Below are positions 1 through 9,508 of a DNA stretch of 64,000 nt, one piece after another (position 1 is the stretch's first letter; each line of letters starts with the position of its first letter). Location of the stretch: the NCBI RefSeq assembly GCF_001426265.1, contig NZ_LMDG01000023.1:1-64000 (forward strand). The letters run 5' to 3'. Source of the DNA: Rhizobium sp. Root1220. Lineage in GTDB: Bacteria; Pseudomonadota; Alphaproteobacteria; Rhizobiales; Rhizobiaceae. The translations under genes were made by a program, and so were the position numbers. The notes beneath the pieces are model-generated. The model was not told where the DNA came from and searched no databases. It was given only the letters and a program-made list of their open reading frames with translations.

Positions 1-68
1 CAAACCCTCATCAGCATCGCAGCCAATCCGGAAACAAACCCTCATCAGCATCGCAGCCAATCCGGAAA
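1..68. repeat. perfect 34-bp tandem duplication at window edge
   Basis: Bases 1-34 are repeated exactly at 35-68. The unit is 34 bp, so each extra copy shifts the reading frame by one base. The window begins exactly on a unit boundary, so there may be more copies to the left, or the duplication may be an artefact of a contig end. No mobile-element hallmark is visible. Confidence 0.9.
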
Positions 69-120
69 CTCAGAAGCGAAGGACATCGTCGCCAGCAGCG
101 CCGCCGCCCTCGTTCAGTGA
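1..120 (+). CDS. possible 3' end of an unidentified gene (partial)
   Basis: The frame starting at base 1 stays open through the duplicated 34-bp unit and stops at TGA 118-120, with a C-terminus reading SEAKDIVASSAAALVQ. The residues after the duplication look protein-like (alanine/valine helix). The part translated from the two repeat copies uses different frames for the two copies, so either the duplication is original or it has changed the frame. I do not recognise the family. The gene body lies outside the window. Confidence 0.25.
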   Translation, partial: QTLISIAANPETNPHQHRSQSGNSEAKDIVASSAAALVQ

Positions 121-174
121 GTGGGCTTATAAGGCCTACCCCTTTTCCAAGTCAACACACCGCGCAAAAGTTTT

Positions 175-204
175 TTGACATTTTTGTAACACGCTGTTTT
201 CTAT
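175..204 (+). promoter_or_regulatory. sigma70-type promoter candidate upstream of the cyclodeaminase gene
   Basis: TTGACA at 175-180 and TTCTAT at 199-204 are separated by 18 bp. They lie in an AT-rich patch of the 292-bp gap (121-412) that otherwise shows no gene. The transcript would have a leader of about 200 nt before the ATG at 413. This is motif matching only. Confidence 0.4.
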
Positions 205-412
205 TGGAAATTTTCGGGGACCATAAGTTTCGGTCAAATTCGGGCGGCAAATTACCGCCGCTGCTTGCATTGTTCGTCTCTCCTCCACTTCACGCGGTAG
301 AAATCCTGCCATTCCTGACTGGACAGCCGGCTGGCAAACGCAAGACGGCTTGCGTGCGGTGGCCACCCATCGATAGTTTGGTGGCGAAAGCGACATACAA
401 GGGGAATACAGC

Positions 413-1357
413 ATGCTTGTCCTGAACGCTGAACAGACGCGCGCGGCACTGCCGTGGCCGGAACTGATCGAGGCACTGGCAACGATGTTCGCGGGCGACT
501 GCGTGACACCGGTACGGCACCATCATGACATGGAGGTTCCGGGCGAGCGCGCCGCCACGCTTCTGTTGATGCCAGCCTGGGTGCCCGGACGCTACGCAGG
601 CGTCAAGATCCTGTCGGTGTTCCCCGACAACGCACAACGGTCGCTGCCCGCGATATTCGGGACCTATCTCCTGTCTTCCGCCAAGACGGGCGAAATGCTG
701 GCTGCCATTGATGGAGGTGAGCTGACGGCGCGACGCACAGCAGCGACCTCGGCGCTGGCCGCGCGGTCACTCGCGCATCCGGAGGCAAAGGAACTGCTGG
801 TCTGCGGCACCGGGCGGCTATCGCTCAATCTGCTGCAGGCACACGCGGTAACGCGTCCGCTCCAACGCTTCCGCATATGGGGGCGCAACCTCGACAACGC
901 CGAGAGGATTGCCGGCCAGGCGCGCGCGGTCGGGTTGGAGGTCGAGACTGCCGCTGATCTCGAAGCCGCCGTTCGCACTGCCGACATCGTTTCCTGCGCG
1001 ACGCTTTCAGCTGAACCCCTCGTTTCCGGAGACTGGCTGAAGCCAGGGGCTCATCTCGATCTTATCGGCGCGTTCAAACCCAGCATGCGCGAAAGCGATG
1101 ATGCGGCTATCCGCCGAGCAAGTGTCTTCGTCGACACCCGCGCCGGGGCCATGGCCGAGGCGGGCGATATCGTCCAGCCTTTGAAGAGTGGTGTGCTAAC
1201 CGAGGCGGGGATTCAGGCGGAACTCGCCGAGCTGGTCGCCAGCCGACATCCCGGGCGGACCGACGGTTCGGAGATCACTCTGTTCAAGTCGGTCGGCGCC
1301 GCTCTGGAGGACTTGGCGGGAGCGATTCTCGCCTATGAGACGACGGTGCCGCGGTGA
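413..1357 (+). CDS. ornithine cyclodeaminase / mu-crystallin family protein
   Basis: The 314-residue protein belongs to the family that includes ornithine cyclodeaminase, delta1-pyrroline-2-carboxylate reductase and alanine dehydrogenase-like enzymes, which use NAD(P) for imino/amino acid interconversion. Visible features are Lys65 in GVKILSVFPDN, the GGELTARRTAATSALAAR substrate loop near residues 101-118, the nucleotide-binding turn CGTGRLSLNLL at 131-141, and VDTRAGAMAEAGD near residue 240. The ATG has an AAGGGGA ribosome site at 399-405. The stop overlaps the GTG start of hrpB, so the two are probably co-transcribed. The exact substrate cannot be read from sequence; proline/hydroxyproline imino-acid reduction is as likely as ornithine deamination. 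Confidence 0.85.
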   Translation: MLVLNAEQTRAALPWPELIEALATMFAGDCVTPVRHHHDMEVPGERAATLLLMPAWVPGRYAGVKILSVFPDNAQRSLPAIFGTYLLSSAKTGEMLAAIDGGELTARRTAATSALAARSLAHPEAKELLVCGTGRLSLNLLQAHAVTRPLQRFRIWGRNLDNAERIAGQARAVGLEVETAADLEAAVRTADIVSCATLSAEPLVSGDWLKPGAHLDLIGAFKPSMRESDDAAIRRASVFVDTRAGAMAEAGDIVQPLKSGVLTEAGIQAELAELVASRHPGRTDGSEITLFKSVGAALEDLAGAILAYETTVPR

Positions 1358-3819
1358 CCACGATGCCGCCGCTGCCGGAACTGCCGGTTTCGCACGTTCT
1401 CCCCGACATTGCCGGGGCGCTGGCGAGCCAGAAGCGCGCCGTGCTGTCAGCGCCGCCGGGTGCCGGCAAGACGACGCTGGTTCCACTCTATCTTCTCGCT
1501 CAGGCATGGCGCGGCGACGGTAGGATCATCCTGCTGGAGCCGCGGCGTCTGGCGGCGCGGGCGGCAGCCGGCCGAATGGCCTCGCTGCTGGGCGAAGCGG
1601 TCGGCGAGAGGGTCGGCTACCGGATGCGCCTGGACAACAAGGTTTCGCTGAGGACCCGCATCGAAGTCGTCACCGAAGGCGTCTTCGCGCGGATGATCCT
1701 TGACGACCCCGAGCTCGCCGGCATCTCAACGGTAATTTTCGACGAATTCCACGAGCGCTCGCTCGACGCCGACTTCGGGCTGGCGCTGTCACTCGACGTG
1801 CAGTCAGCCTTGCGCGACGACCTCAGGATTCTCGTGATGTCGGCTACGCTCGACGTCGCGCGCGTGGCCGAGCTGCTCGACCATCCGCCTGTCATCGAGA
1901 GTATGGGGCGGAGCTTTCCGATCGATACCCGCTACAAGGACCGGCCGGCCGGCGAGCGAATCGAGGACGCGGTGACGCGGGCGATCATAGACGCGCACGG
2001 CAGCGAAGCCGGGTCCATCCTTGCCTTCCTGCCGGGGCAGGCCGAGATCGGGCGCGTGGCCGAGCGGCTGGCGGGACGATTCGGCGATCAATCCGTGATC
2101 GCGCCGCTTTACGGCAACCTGAGCCAGAAAGAACAGGACGCCGCCATCCGGCCAGCGCGGCCAGGCACCCGCAAGATCGTGCTTGCGACATCGATCGCCG
2201 AGACATCGATTACCATCGACGGCGTTAGGATCGTCATCGATGGAGGCTTGCAGCGACTGCCGGTGTTCGAGCCATCGACGGGTATCACGCGGCTGGAGAC
2301 GGTGCGGGTATCGCGCGCATCTGCGGACCAGCGCGCCGGGCGCGCCGGACGAACAGAGCCGGGCATTGCCATTCGCCTTTGGCACCAAGGCCAGACAGCT
2401 GCGCTGCCGGCATTTACGCCACCGCAGATTCTGTCGACGGATCTTTCCGGTCTGATGCTCGATCTTGCGCATTGGGGCGTGCAGGATACTCGGTCTCTCG
2501 CCTTCATGGACCAACCTCCCGAGACGACACTTGCCGAAGCGCGCACCCTGCTTCGGCAACTTCGCGCGCTTGACAAGGACGGCGCGCTCACGTCGCGCGG
2601 GCGGATGATGCGCGACCTGGCATTGCCACCCCGACTGGCAGCAATGGTTGTGTCGGCCGGGGAAAGCGGACACGCGCGGGATGCGGCGATGCTTGCAGTG
2701 CTTTTGACTGAACAGGGGCTCGGCGGCACCAGCATCGATCTCGAAGAGAGGTCGCGGCGTTTCAAGGGAGAGAAGACTGACCGGGCGGAGGGCGCACGGC
2801 AACTTGCGGCGCGATTGGCAATGGGTCTCGACACGGTCAAGGCCAGCGAACCGGCCTTGGTTGGACAACTGCTGTTGCATGCTTTCCCGGACCGCACCGC
2901 CCTGCAACGTGGTGGCAGGGGGCGCTTCGTCATGGCGAACGGCCGTGGCGCGGAACTCCCCGAGACCGAGCGGCTTGCCGGCAGCACGATGCTTGTGATC
3001 GCTGATGTGACGGGACGCGCGGCGCAAGGGCGCATTCTGGCAGCGGCGGAAGTGTCGCGTGCCATGGTTGAGGCCGAGCTTCCCGGCGAGATCAGAACCG
3101 ATGACCAGACCTTTTTCGACCAGCAGAGCCGCCAGGTGCGGGCACGACGCGCGACCCGGCTGGGGGCGATCGTCTTCGAGGAAACGCCGCTTCCGCGCCC
3201 GTCGGGGGAAGCGGTCGGCAGGGCACTTGCCGAAGGCCTGCGGGAGCTCGGACTGGACCACCTGCCCTTCTCCAGGGAAGCAAAGCAGCTTCGCGAGCGC
3301 ATCGGCTTTCTGCACCGAAGCATCGGTGAGCCCTGGCCCGACATGCAGGATGACGCGCTGCTGGCGCGGCTCGATGATTGGTTCGTCCCCTTCCAGGCAG
3401 AGGCACGCGGCCTTTCCGACATTTCCGCCGGCGGCCTTTCGAATGGTTTGATGTCGCTCGTGCCGCACGACTTGCAGCGCGACCTCGCCCGCCTCGCCCC
3501 CACCCACTTCGAGGCGCCGACGGGGCACCGTCATCCGATACAGTATGATGGCGAGGAGCCGCTGCTGACGATCCGCGTGCAGGAGCTGTTCGGATTGAGG
3601 CAGCATCCGACGATTGGTGGAGGTCGGCTGCCGCTGGTTCTCGAGATGACCTCGCCGGCGCATCGTGCGATCCAGACCACGCGCGATCTCCCCGGATTCT
3701 GGGCCGGATCATGGAAGGATGTGCGCGCCGACATGCGCGGCCGCTATCCCCGACACCCCTGGCCCGAGCATCCCGAAGAGGCCGCGCCAACGACACGCGT
3801 GAAGCCGCGTGGTACATGA
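1354..3819 (+). CDS. hrpB: ATP-dependent helicase HrpB
   Basis: This is an 821-residue DEAH-type helicase of the HrpB family. Motifs in order: Walker A PPGAGKTTL at about residues 34-42, Walker B DEFHERS at 130-136, SAT at 163-165, and the motif VI block QRAGRAGR at about 326-333. The HrpB-type C-terminal region follows (FEAPTGHRHPIQYD, GGGRLPLVLEM). The length matches the family (about 800-830). It starts with GTG in a 4-base overlap with the preceding cyclodeaminase stop and ends in an ATGA overlap with a possible start of actS. HrpB is a widespread RNA/DNA helicase with a poorly defined physiological role. Confidence 0.95.
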   Translation: MTTMPPLPELPVSHVLPDIAGALASQKRAVLSAPPGAGKTTLVPLYLLAQAWRGDGRIILLEPRRLAARAAAGRMASLLGEAVGERVGYRMRLDNKVSLRTRIEVVTEGVFARMILDDPELAGISTVIFDEFHERSLDADFGLALSLDVQSALRDDLRILVMSATLDVARVAELLDHPPVIESMGRSFPIDTRYKDRPAGERIEDAVTRAIIDAHGSEAGSILAFLPGQAEIGRVAERLAGRFGDQSVIAPLYGNLSQKEQDAAIRPARPGTRKIVLATSIAETSITIDGVRIVIDGGLQRLPVFEPSTGITRLETVRVSRASADQRAGRAGRTEPGIAIRLWHQGQTAALPAFTPPQILSTDLSGLMLDLAHWGVQDTRSLAFMDQPPETTLAEARTLLRQLRALDKDGALTSRGRMMRDLALPPRLAAMVVSAGESGHARDAAMLAVLLTEQGLGGTSIDLEERSRRFKGEKTDRAEGARQLAARLAMGLDTVKASEPALVGQLLLHAFPDRTALQRGGRGRFVMANGRGAELPETERLAGSTMLVIADVTGRAAQGRILAAAEVSRAMVEAELPGEIRTDDQTFFDQQSRQVRARRATRLGAIVFEETPLPRPSGEAVGRALAEGLRELGLDHLPFSREAKQLRERIGFLHRSIGEPWPDMQDDALLARLDDWFVPFQAEARGLSDISAGGLSNGLMSLVPHDLQRDLARLAPTHFEAPTGHRHPIQYDGEEPLLTIRVQELFGLRQHPTIGGGRLPLVLEMTSPAHRAIQTTRDLPGFWAGSWKDVRADMRGRYPRHPWPEHPEEAAPTTRVKPRGT

Positions 3820-3845
3820 GCCATAAGAAGGTTCCGGGAGTACCG

Positions 3846-5156
3846 ATGGTCGATCATATCGATAACGTGTCAGTGGAAGACAGGCACAGCAGCCGGCGAC
3901 TGCGGCTGCAGACGCTGGTGCGCCTCAGATGGCTTGCCGTCGGCGGTCAGGCGCTAACCGTTTTCATTGTTGCCTTCTGGCTGAAGTTTCCGTTGCCACT
4001 CGTTGCCTGCGTGGTGTTGATCGCTGCATTGGCGTCGGTCAACTTCTATTTGATGATCCGCTACCCACCCACGCACCGCATCGATCCTGGCGCGGCGTTT
4101 GCGCTTCTCGGATTCGATCTCCTGCAATTGTGCGCGCTGCTCTTCATCACCGGCGGCCTTGCCAACCCGTTCGCTGCCTTGGTTTGCGTACCTGTCATCA
4201 TTTCCTTCGCATCGCAGCCCATTCGGTACAGTACAGCGCTTATCATTGTCGCCATGATCTGCATCTCGATCCTGGCTTTTTCGCCTTTTCCCCTGCCCTG
4301 GTTCAACGGCGCGGAAATCAACGTCCACACCGTCATGCAGTTCGGGGTCTGGTGCTCGATCGCGTCGACCATGGCCTTCGCCGCCTTCTATGCATACCGG
4401 GTCTCCATGGAGGCCAGCCAGTTGGCGGACGCATTGGCTGCAACGGAACTGGTGCTGCAACGGGAGAAGCATCTTTCGCAACTCGATGGTCTGGCTGCAG
4501 CGGCTGCACACGAACTCGGCACCCCCCTTGCCACCATTAGCGTCGTTGCCAAGGAGATGGAGCGGGAATTGAAGGATGACGACCGGTTTCGCGAGGATGT
4601 ACAGTTGCTGCGCAGCCAGAGCGAGCGCTGCCGCGATATCCTGCGACGACTGGCGACCTTGTCGGCGGAAGGCGAGGCGCATTTGCGGCGACTGCCCCTC
4701 TCATCGATGATGGAGGAGGTCATTGCGCCGCACCGTGAATTCGGGATCAAACTCGAAATGATCGAAAAGAGCCCCCGCAAAGGAGAACCGATTACCGATC
4801 GAAATGCCGGCATCATGTACGGGCTTGGTAACCTGATAGAAAACGCCATTGACTACGCCCGGCAGAACGTGGTCGTGACCGTGGAACACGACCACCGAAG
4901 AGTTCGCGTCACGATCGAGGATGACGGCGAAGGCTACTCTTCCGATATCCTGACGCGAATTGGCGAACCGTATGTCACCAAACGGCAGCGGGAAGACCGG
5001 GCCGGCGGGCTCGGCCTGGGTCTCTTCATCGCCAAAACGCTCCTGGAACGATCCGGTGCATCACTGATATTCGAGAACCGGGCACCGGAGAGCGCAGGCG
5101 CCCGTGTCCGTGTCGAATGGCCGCGCATGCTGCTCGATGCAAATTCGACAAAGTGA
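3846..5156 (+). CDS. actS: redox-type sensor histidine kinase ActS (RegB/PrrB family)
   Basis: This is the membrane kinase of the ActS/ActR (RegB/RegA) global redox and acid-response system. From ATG 3846 (GGGAG five bases upstream) it is 436 residues; an earlier ATG at 3816 overlaps the hrpB stop and would add 10 residues. Several hydrophobic helices occupy roughly residues 25-180 and include the RegB ubiquinone-binding signature GGLANPF at 103-109. The H-box is AAAAHELGTPLATI with His222. Cys262 in SERCRDIL corresponds to the redox-active RegB cysteine. N and G boxes follow (NLIENAIDYA, EDDGEGY, GGLGLGLFIAK). It is followed after 69 bp by actR, its regulator. Confidence 0.95.
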   Translation: MVDHIDNVSVEDRHSSRRLRLQTLVRLRWLAVGGQALTVFIVAFWLKFPLPLVACVVLIAALASVNFYLMIRYPPTHRIDPGAAFALLGFDLLQLCALLFITGGLANPFAALVCVPVIISFASQPIRYSTALIIVAMICISILAFSPFPLPWFNGAEINVHTVMQFGVWCSIASTMAFAAFYAYRVSMEASQLADALAATELVLQREKHLSQLDGLAAAAAHELGTPLATISVVAKEMERELKDDDRFREDVQLLRSQSERCRDILRRLATLSAEGEAHLRRLPLSSMMEEVIAPHREFGIKLEMIEKSPRKGEPITDRNAGIMYGLGNLIENAIDYARQNVVVTVEHDHRRVRVTIEDDGEGYSSDILTRIGEPYVTKRQREDRAGGLGLGLFIAKTLLERSGASLIFENRAPESAGARVRVEWPRMLLDANSTK

Positions 5157-5225
5157 CGCTATCGGCATAATGAAGAATGGAACAGTTGACTTATATCAGG
5201 CGGATAAACGCCAGGACCAACGACA

Positions 5226-5801
5226 ATGAGCGAGCACGACCACGAAATTGCTGCAGCGAACGCCGATCACATCGGTCCTGACGCAAGCCTGTTAATCGTC
5301 GACGACGACGGGCCGTTCCTGAGACGGCTGGCGCGTGCCATGGAGACGCGTGGCTTTCAGGTCGAGACGGCAGAGTCGGTTGCCGAAGGGGTCGCGAAGT
5401 CGAAGAGCCATCCGCCCAAGTATGCGGTGGTCGACCTTCGCCTCGGCGACGGCAACGGCTTGGACGTCATCGAGGCGATCCGGCAGCGTCGTGACGATAC
5501 GCGCATCATTGTGCTTACAGGTTACGGCAATATCGCGACGGCGGTGACGGCGGTAAAGCTTGGTGCGGTCGATTACCTCGCGAAGCCCGCCGATGCGGAC
5601 GACGTCTATGCGGCGCTGACCCAACGGGCCGGCGAGAAGGCCGAACTGCCTGAGAATCCGATGTCGGCCGACCGCGTTCGGTGGGAACATATCCAGCGCG
5701 TTTACGAGATATGCGAACGCAACGTTTCCGAGACGGCACGACGCCTCAACATGCATCGCCGGACGCTGCAGCGGATTCTGGCGAAGCGCGCTCCGAAATA
5801 A
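5226..5801 (+). CDS. actR: response regulator ActR (RegA/PrrA family)
   Basis: This 191-residue regulator has an N-terminal receiver (acidic pocket VDDDGPF, phospho-acceptor Asp70 in VVDLRLGDGNG, conserved Thr/Lys in LTGYGN and LAKPADADD). A short Fis-type helix-turn-helix covers the last 45 residues (NVSETARRLNMHRRTLQRIL). The RegA-family DNA-binding end is unusually well conserved and appears intact here. In relatives it controls CO2/N2 fixation, respiration and acid tolerance genes. It is paired with actS upstream. Its stop lies 2 bp from the stop of convergent mmcB. Confidence 0.95.
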   Translation: MSEHDHEIAAANADHIGPDASLLIVDDDGPFLRRLARAMETRGFQVETAESVAEGVAKSKSHPPKYAVVDLRLGDGNGLDVIEAIRQRRDDTRIIVLTGYGNIATAVTAVKLGAVDYLAKPADADDVYAALTQRAGEKAELPENPMSADRVRWEHIQRVYEICERNVSETARRLNMHRRTLQRILAKRAPK

Positions 5802-5803
5802 GA

Positions 5804-6298
5804 TCAGCTGTCGTCGACATCCAACGGCTTGCCGCTTGCCCACTCGGCGACCAGCAGGCGCTGGGCAGCAGCGCGTGAGAAATCGAGCATCACGGATTTT
5901 CGGGTAGCAGATGCCATGCGATGCTCTGGCGCTTCGCGGATCAGGTGCGCGCAGTAACCGTCGGACAGAAACAGGCCGCATTCCTGCGGAAAGATATCGA
6001 GCGGCACATCCTTGTGTGTCGCAAAGAACAGACGGTCACAGTGCTGCCTGTAGTCCGGCCATTTGCGGTCCACCCTGAAGTCTTCGATCGAGGTCTTGAT
6101 CTCGATGATCCAGATCTCACCCTTCGCCGAAATGGTGATCAGGTCGGCACGCCGTCCGCTGGCCAGCGACAATTCCGGCAGCACCGCGTGGCGCATCTCG
6201 TGAAGTAGAATCTGAGTCCCGCGGCGCACTAGCATGGCTCTGTCTGATTGCCGGCCATCTATTAACGGGTTGTTATTGTAAACACTCAAAATCGTCAT
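5804..6298 (-). CDS. mmcB: MmcB-family DNA repair protein (DUF1052, PD-(D/E)XK-like)
   Basis: The 164-residue protein has a restriction-endonuclease-like core: RRADLITIS followed by EIWIIEIKTSIEDF, matching the (D/E)...ExK catalytic pattern. An RxDRKWPDYRQHCDRLFFA segment is conserved in the alphaproteobacterial MmcB family, whose Caulobacter member belongs to the DNA-damage response. It may start at the first ATG (6298) or at the internal MLVRRG methionine. It converges on actR with a 2-bp gap and is divergent from the L,D-transpeptidase gene. No LexA box was confirmed by eye in the 181-bp divergent gap. Confidence 0.85.
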   Translation of the reverse strand: MTILSVYNNNPLIDGRQSDRAMLVRRGTQILLHEMRHAVLPELSLASGRRADLITISAKGEIWIIEIKTSIEDFRVDRKWPDYRQHCDRLFFATHKDVPLDIFPQECGLFLSDGYCAHLIREAPEHRMASATRKSVMLDFSRAAAQRLLVAEWASGKPLDVDDS

Positions 6299-6479
6299 GG
6301 ATAACCGTGTGTCTAGGGCGCGCGTTGTTGCAAAAAAACCATGAGATTCTAGTTTGCCGCCGCGTATCCGTTTTGCCGCACTGCAACAGCTTGCAATGGC
6401 GAAGTTAATCGAAAATAAACCATAATCAAAGATGGTTCAAAAGAACGATCCTCCCTTGCCCTTTTCCCAAGAGACATCC

Positions 6480-7166
6480 ATGCGCATCCGCAATGCACTT
6501 CCTGTATTCGGCCTGATGGCGACGCTCGCTCTGGCCGGTTGCTCCACGACTTCCGAAAGCGCCTCCGTTCAAAACCCGAGCACGCCCGGGCCGATCGTCC
6601 AGACCGCGCAAATCTTTGACGATGCCTATGGCATGACATCGGATGCCGGATACTCTCTGCCCGCGATTCCGATCCAGAGGGTCAAGCCGCAGTTCCGCCG
6701 GCAGGTCGTCTCATATGAAACCTCCGAACGCGCGGGCACGATCATCGTCAACACGCGCGAGCGCTTCCTCTATTACATCATGCCCGACAACAAGGCGATG
6801 CGCTACGGCATCGGCGTCGGCAAGCAGGGCTTTGCATGGGCCGGCACCGCCTACGTCGCATGGAAGCAGGAATGGCCCACCTGGCATCCGCCGAAGGAAA
6901 TGGCTGAGCGCAAGCCCGAGGTTGCCAAATACGTCGAGGACGGCATGGGTCCGGGCCTCACCAACCCGCTCGGCGCCCGCGCCATGTATCTCTTCAATGA
7001 ACAGGGCCAGGACACCCTCTTTCGCCTGCACGGCACGCCGGAATGGGCATCGATCGGCACCGCCGCTTCGTCTGGCTGCATTCGCCTGATGAATCAGGAC
7101 GTCATCGATCTTTACAGCCGCGTCCGTCCGGGCAAGGCGACATCCAAGGTCATCGTCATCCAGTAA
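6480..7166 (+). CDS. L,D-transpeptidase (YkuD/ErfK) lipoprotein
   Basis: This is a peptidoglycan cross-linking or lipoprotein-anchoring enzyme. The chosen ATG gives a 228-residue protein with a lipoprotein signal (MRIRNALPVFGLMATLALAG, lipobox LAG-Cys21). An upstream in-frame ATG at 6432 would bury the signal peptide, so it is rejected. The catalytic YkuD motif is complete: HGTPEW with His184 and SSGCIRLMN with Cys200. Rhizobiales grow by polar insertion and rely heavily on L,D (3-3) cross-links, so these enzymes are abundant in the group. It is a single gene with a strong terminator behind it. Confidence 0.92.
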   Translation: MRIRNALPVFGLMATLALAGCSTTSESASVQNPSTPGPIVQTAQIFDDAYGMTSDAGYSLPAIPIQRVKPQFRRQVVSYETSERAGTIIVNTRERFLYYIMPDNKAMRYGIGVGKQGFAWAGTAYVAWKQEWPTWHPPKEMAERKPEVAKYVEDGMGPGLTNPLGARAMYLFNEQGQDTLFRLHGTPEWASIGTAASSGCIRLMNQDVIDLYSRVRPGKATSKVIVIQ

Positions 7167-7190
7167 GCTGGACCTGAAGTTCGGTATAAA

Positions 7191-7224
7191 AAAGGCCGCC
7201 TGAACCTGCGTTTCGGCGGCCTTT
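7191..7224. terminator. bidirectional terminator between the L,D-transpeptidase gene and glcB
   Basis: A perfect 10-bp stem (AAAGGCCGCC with GGCGGCCTTT) and 14-nt loop lie between two convergent genes. The A/T ends give short U-tracts in both directions. Confidence 0.85.
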
Positions 7225-7244
7225 GCATATCCGCGGCGCGGCAA

Positions 7245-9416
7245 TCAGCCGGCCTGCCTCGCCTTCAGCTCGCGGCGGCGGCGATGCAGTACCGGTTCGG
7301 TATAGCCATTCGGCTGTTCCCTGCCCTTCAAGACAAGCTCGAGTGCAGCGTGGAAGGCGACCGAAGCGTCGAAATCGGCAGCCATCGGATGATAGTCCGG
7401 GTCGGAAGCATTCTGATGATCAACGACCGCCGCCATGCGCTTCATCGTCTCGGTGACCTGGGCCTCGCTGACGACCTTGTGGTGCAACCAGTTGGCCATG
7501 TGCTGGGCAGAGATGCGCAGGGTTGCCCGATCCTCCATCAGGCCGACATTGTTGATGTCAGGAACCTTGGAGCAACCGACACCCTGATCGACCCAGCGAA
7601 CGACGTAGCCAAGGATTCCCTGCGCATTGTTGTCCAGCTCGCGCTGTATCTCTTCGGGCGTCCAGTTCGGACGGACGGCGACCGGCACGGACAGAATGTC
7701 GCTCAGCTTGGCGCGAGCGCGATCCTTCAAGCCCTGCTGGACGCGCGCCACGTTGACGCGGTGATAGTGGGTGGCGTGCAGCGTCGCCGCCGTTGGCGAT
7801 GGCACCCAGGCAGTGTTTGCGCCGGCTCTCGGATGCGCGATCTTCTGCTCCAGCATTGCCGCCATCAGATCCGGCATGGCCCACATGCCCTTGCCAATCT
7901 GCGCATGGCCGGACAGGCCGCATTCGAGACCTATATCGACATTCCAGTTCTCGTAGGCGGCGATCCAGGCAGCCTGTTTCATGTCGCCCTTGCGAATCAT
8001 CGGGCCTGCTTCCATCGAGGTATGGATCTCGTCGCCGGTACGGTCGAGGAAACCCGTATTGATGAAAACCACGCGTTCGCGTGCGGCGCGTATGCATTCC
8101 TTGAGATTGACCGTCGTGCGGCGCTCCTCGTCCATAATGCCCATCTTGATGGTGTTGCGTGCGAGGCCGAGTGCATCCTCGACGCGGGAGAATATGTCGA
8201 CGGCGAACGCGACTTCCTCCGGTCCATGCATTTTCGGCTTGACGACGTAGAGCGAGCCCGTGCGCGAGTTTTTGCGGCGGCCGTTCGGCCCGATATCGTA
8301 GAGGGCAATCAGACCCGTGATCATGGCATCCATGATGCCTTCCGGCACTTCATTGCCATCGCGATCGAGAATAGCCGGATTGGTCATGAGATGGCCGACG
8401 TTGCGAATCAGCATCAGCGAACGACGATGCACCTCGAAGGGCACTCCGTCCGGGCCATTGTAGTCTATGTCCGGATTGAGTTTGCGGATGAAGCTCGAAC
8501 CTCCCTTGACGACTTCTTCCTGAAGGTCACCCCTCATCAGGCCCAGCCAATTGCGATAGACTTCCGTCTTGTCCTCGGCATCCACTGCGGCAATCGAGTC
8601 TTCACAATCCATAATGGTCGTGATGGCGGATTCAAGCCAAACATCTGAAATGTTTGCCGCATCGCCGTTGCCGATGGCAGTGGACGCATCGATCACGATG
8701 TCGATATGAATGCCGTTGTTCGTCAGGAGAACGTCGGTCGGCGCGGCGGCATCGCCTCGATAGCCGGCAAAGTGTGCCTGGTCAGCAAGGAAGGCGTCCT
8801 CACCGTCGCTGGAAGCAATCACGAGCACGCCGTCCCTGACCGTGAAGCCGGCGACCTCGTTCCAGCTCATATCCGTCAGCGGAATAGCCGCGTCGAGGAA
8901 ATTGCGAACCCAGGCAATGACCTTGTCGCCGCGCCTCGGGTTGTAGCCTGCGCCCTTCTCCGCACCATCACTCTCAGGGATCGCATCGGTGCCGTAAAGG
9001 GCGTCATAGAGCGAGCCCCAGCGAGCATTGGCGGCGTTGAGTGCATAGCGGGCGTTCATGACGGGCACAACAAGCTGCGGCCCGGCGATGGACGCAATCT
9101 CGGGATCGACGTTCGTCGTCGACACATTGAAGTCGGAGCCTTCAGGCAGGATATAGCCAATCTCGCGGAGGAAGCTCTGATAGGCTTCCATATCGGTCGG
9201 AGCGCCGTGCTGACGATACCAGTCATCAATGCGAAGCTGGAGCGCATCGCGCTTGACCAACAGCTCACGGTTCCTCGGCGCAAGATCGTGAATGATTGCA
9301 GAGAAATCGGCAAAGAACGTTTCCGCATCGACATGCAGCCCTGGCAGGACTTCCTTGACCAGAAACTCATGAAGGATAGCTTCGATCGCTAGACCGTTTT
9401 TCTCGACTCGGCTCAT
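7245..9416 (-). CDS. glcB: malate synthase G
   Basis: This enzyme condenses glyoxylate with acetyl-CoA to malate, allowing growth on C2 compounds and fatty acids. From ATG 9416 the protein is 723 residues, the standard length of the monomeric G isoform. That start has GAGGAG a few bases upstream; an earlier in-frame ATG at 9461 would add 15 unrelated residues. Family blocks are present ([27 protein letters not shown] region reading [45 protein letters not shown]). No isocitrate lyase gene is adjacent, as is usual in rhizobia. Confidence 0.96.
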   Translation of the reverse strand: MSRVEKNGLAIEAILHEFLVKEVLPGLHVDAETFFADFSAIIHDLAPRNRELLVKRDALQLRIDDWYRQHGAPTDMEAYQSFLREIGYILPEGSDFNVSTTNVDPEIASIAGPQLVVPVMNARYALNAANARWGSLYDALYGTDAIPESDGAEKGAGYNPRRGDKVIAWVRNFLDAAIPLTDMSWNEVAGFTVRDGVLVIASSDGEDAFLADQAHFAGYRGDAAAPTDVLLTNNGIHIDIVIDASTAIGNGDAANISDVWLESAITTIMDCEDSIAAVDAEDKTEVYRNWLGLMRGDLQEEVVKGGSSFIRKLNPDIDYNGPDGVPFEVHRRSLMLIRNVGHLMTNPAILDRDGNEVPEGIMDAMITGLIALYDIGPNGRRKNSRTGSLYVVKPKMHGPEEVAFAVDIFSRVEDALGLARNTIKMGIMDEERRTTVNLKECIRAARERVVFINTGFLDRTGDEIHTSMEAGPMIRKGDMKQAAWIAAYENWNVDIGLECGLSGHAQIGKGMWAMPDLMAAMLEQKIAHPRAGANTAWVPSPTAATLHATHYHRVNVARVQQGLKDRARAKLSDILSVPVAVRPNWTPEEIQRELDNNAQGILGYVVRWVDQGVGCSKVPDINNVGLMEDRATLRISAQHMANWLHHKVVSEAQVTETMKRMAAVVDHQNASDPDYHPMAADFDASVAFHAALELVLKGREQPNGYTEPVLHRRRRELKARQAG

Positions 9417-9508
9417 ACAATTGTCTCCTCGGACCCGCAGCGGCATTTCGCATGCTGCCACTTTGCCCAGCTTTCATTTATAGTCAATTATGCAATAGTT
9501 AGAAAGAT

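Noticed and set aside
1804..3663. Long minus-strand open frame (619 codons) opposite hrpB
   Set aside because: It lies entirely antisense to a well-supported helicase, has no recognisable domain, and reflects the third-position GC bias of the real gene.
3816..3845. Earlier ATG for actS overlapping the hrpB stop
   Set aside because: Possible, but the ATG at 3846 has the better-placed GGGAG and gives the usual RegB-family N-terminus.
5802..5803. Missing terminator between convergent actR and mmcB
   Set aside because: Only 2 bp separate the stops and no hairpin was seen; this is common in compact genomes and not evidence of anything unusual.
7284..8648. Plus-strand open frame (454 codons) opposite glcB
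   Set aside because: Antisense shadow of malate synthase with no family motif; its composition mirrors the complementary frame.
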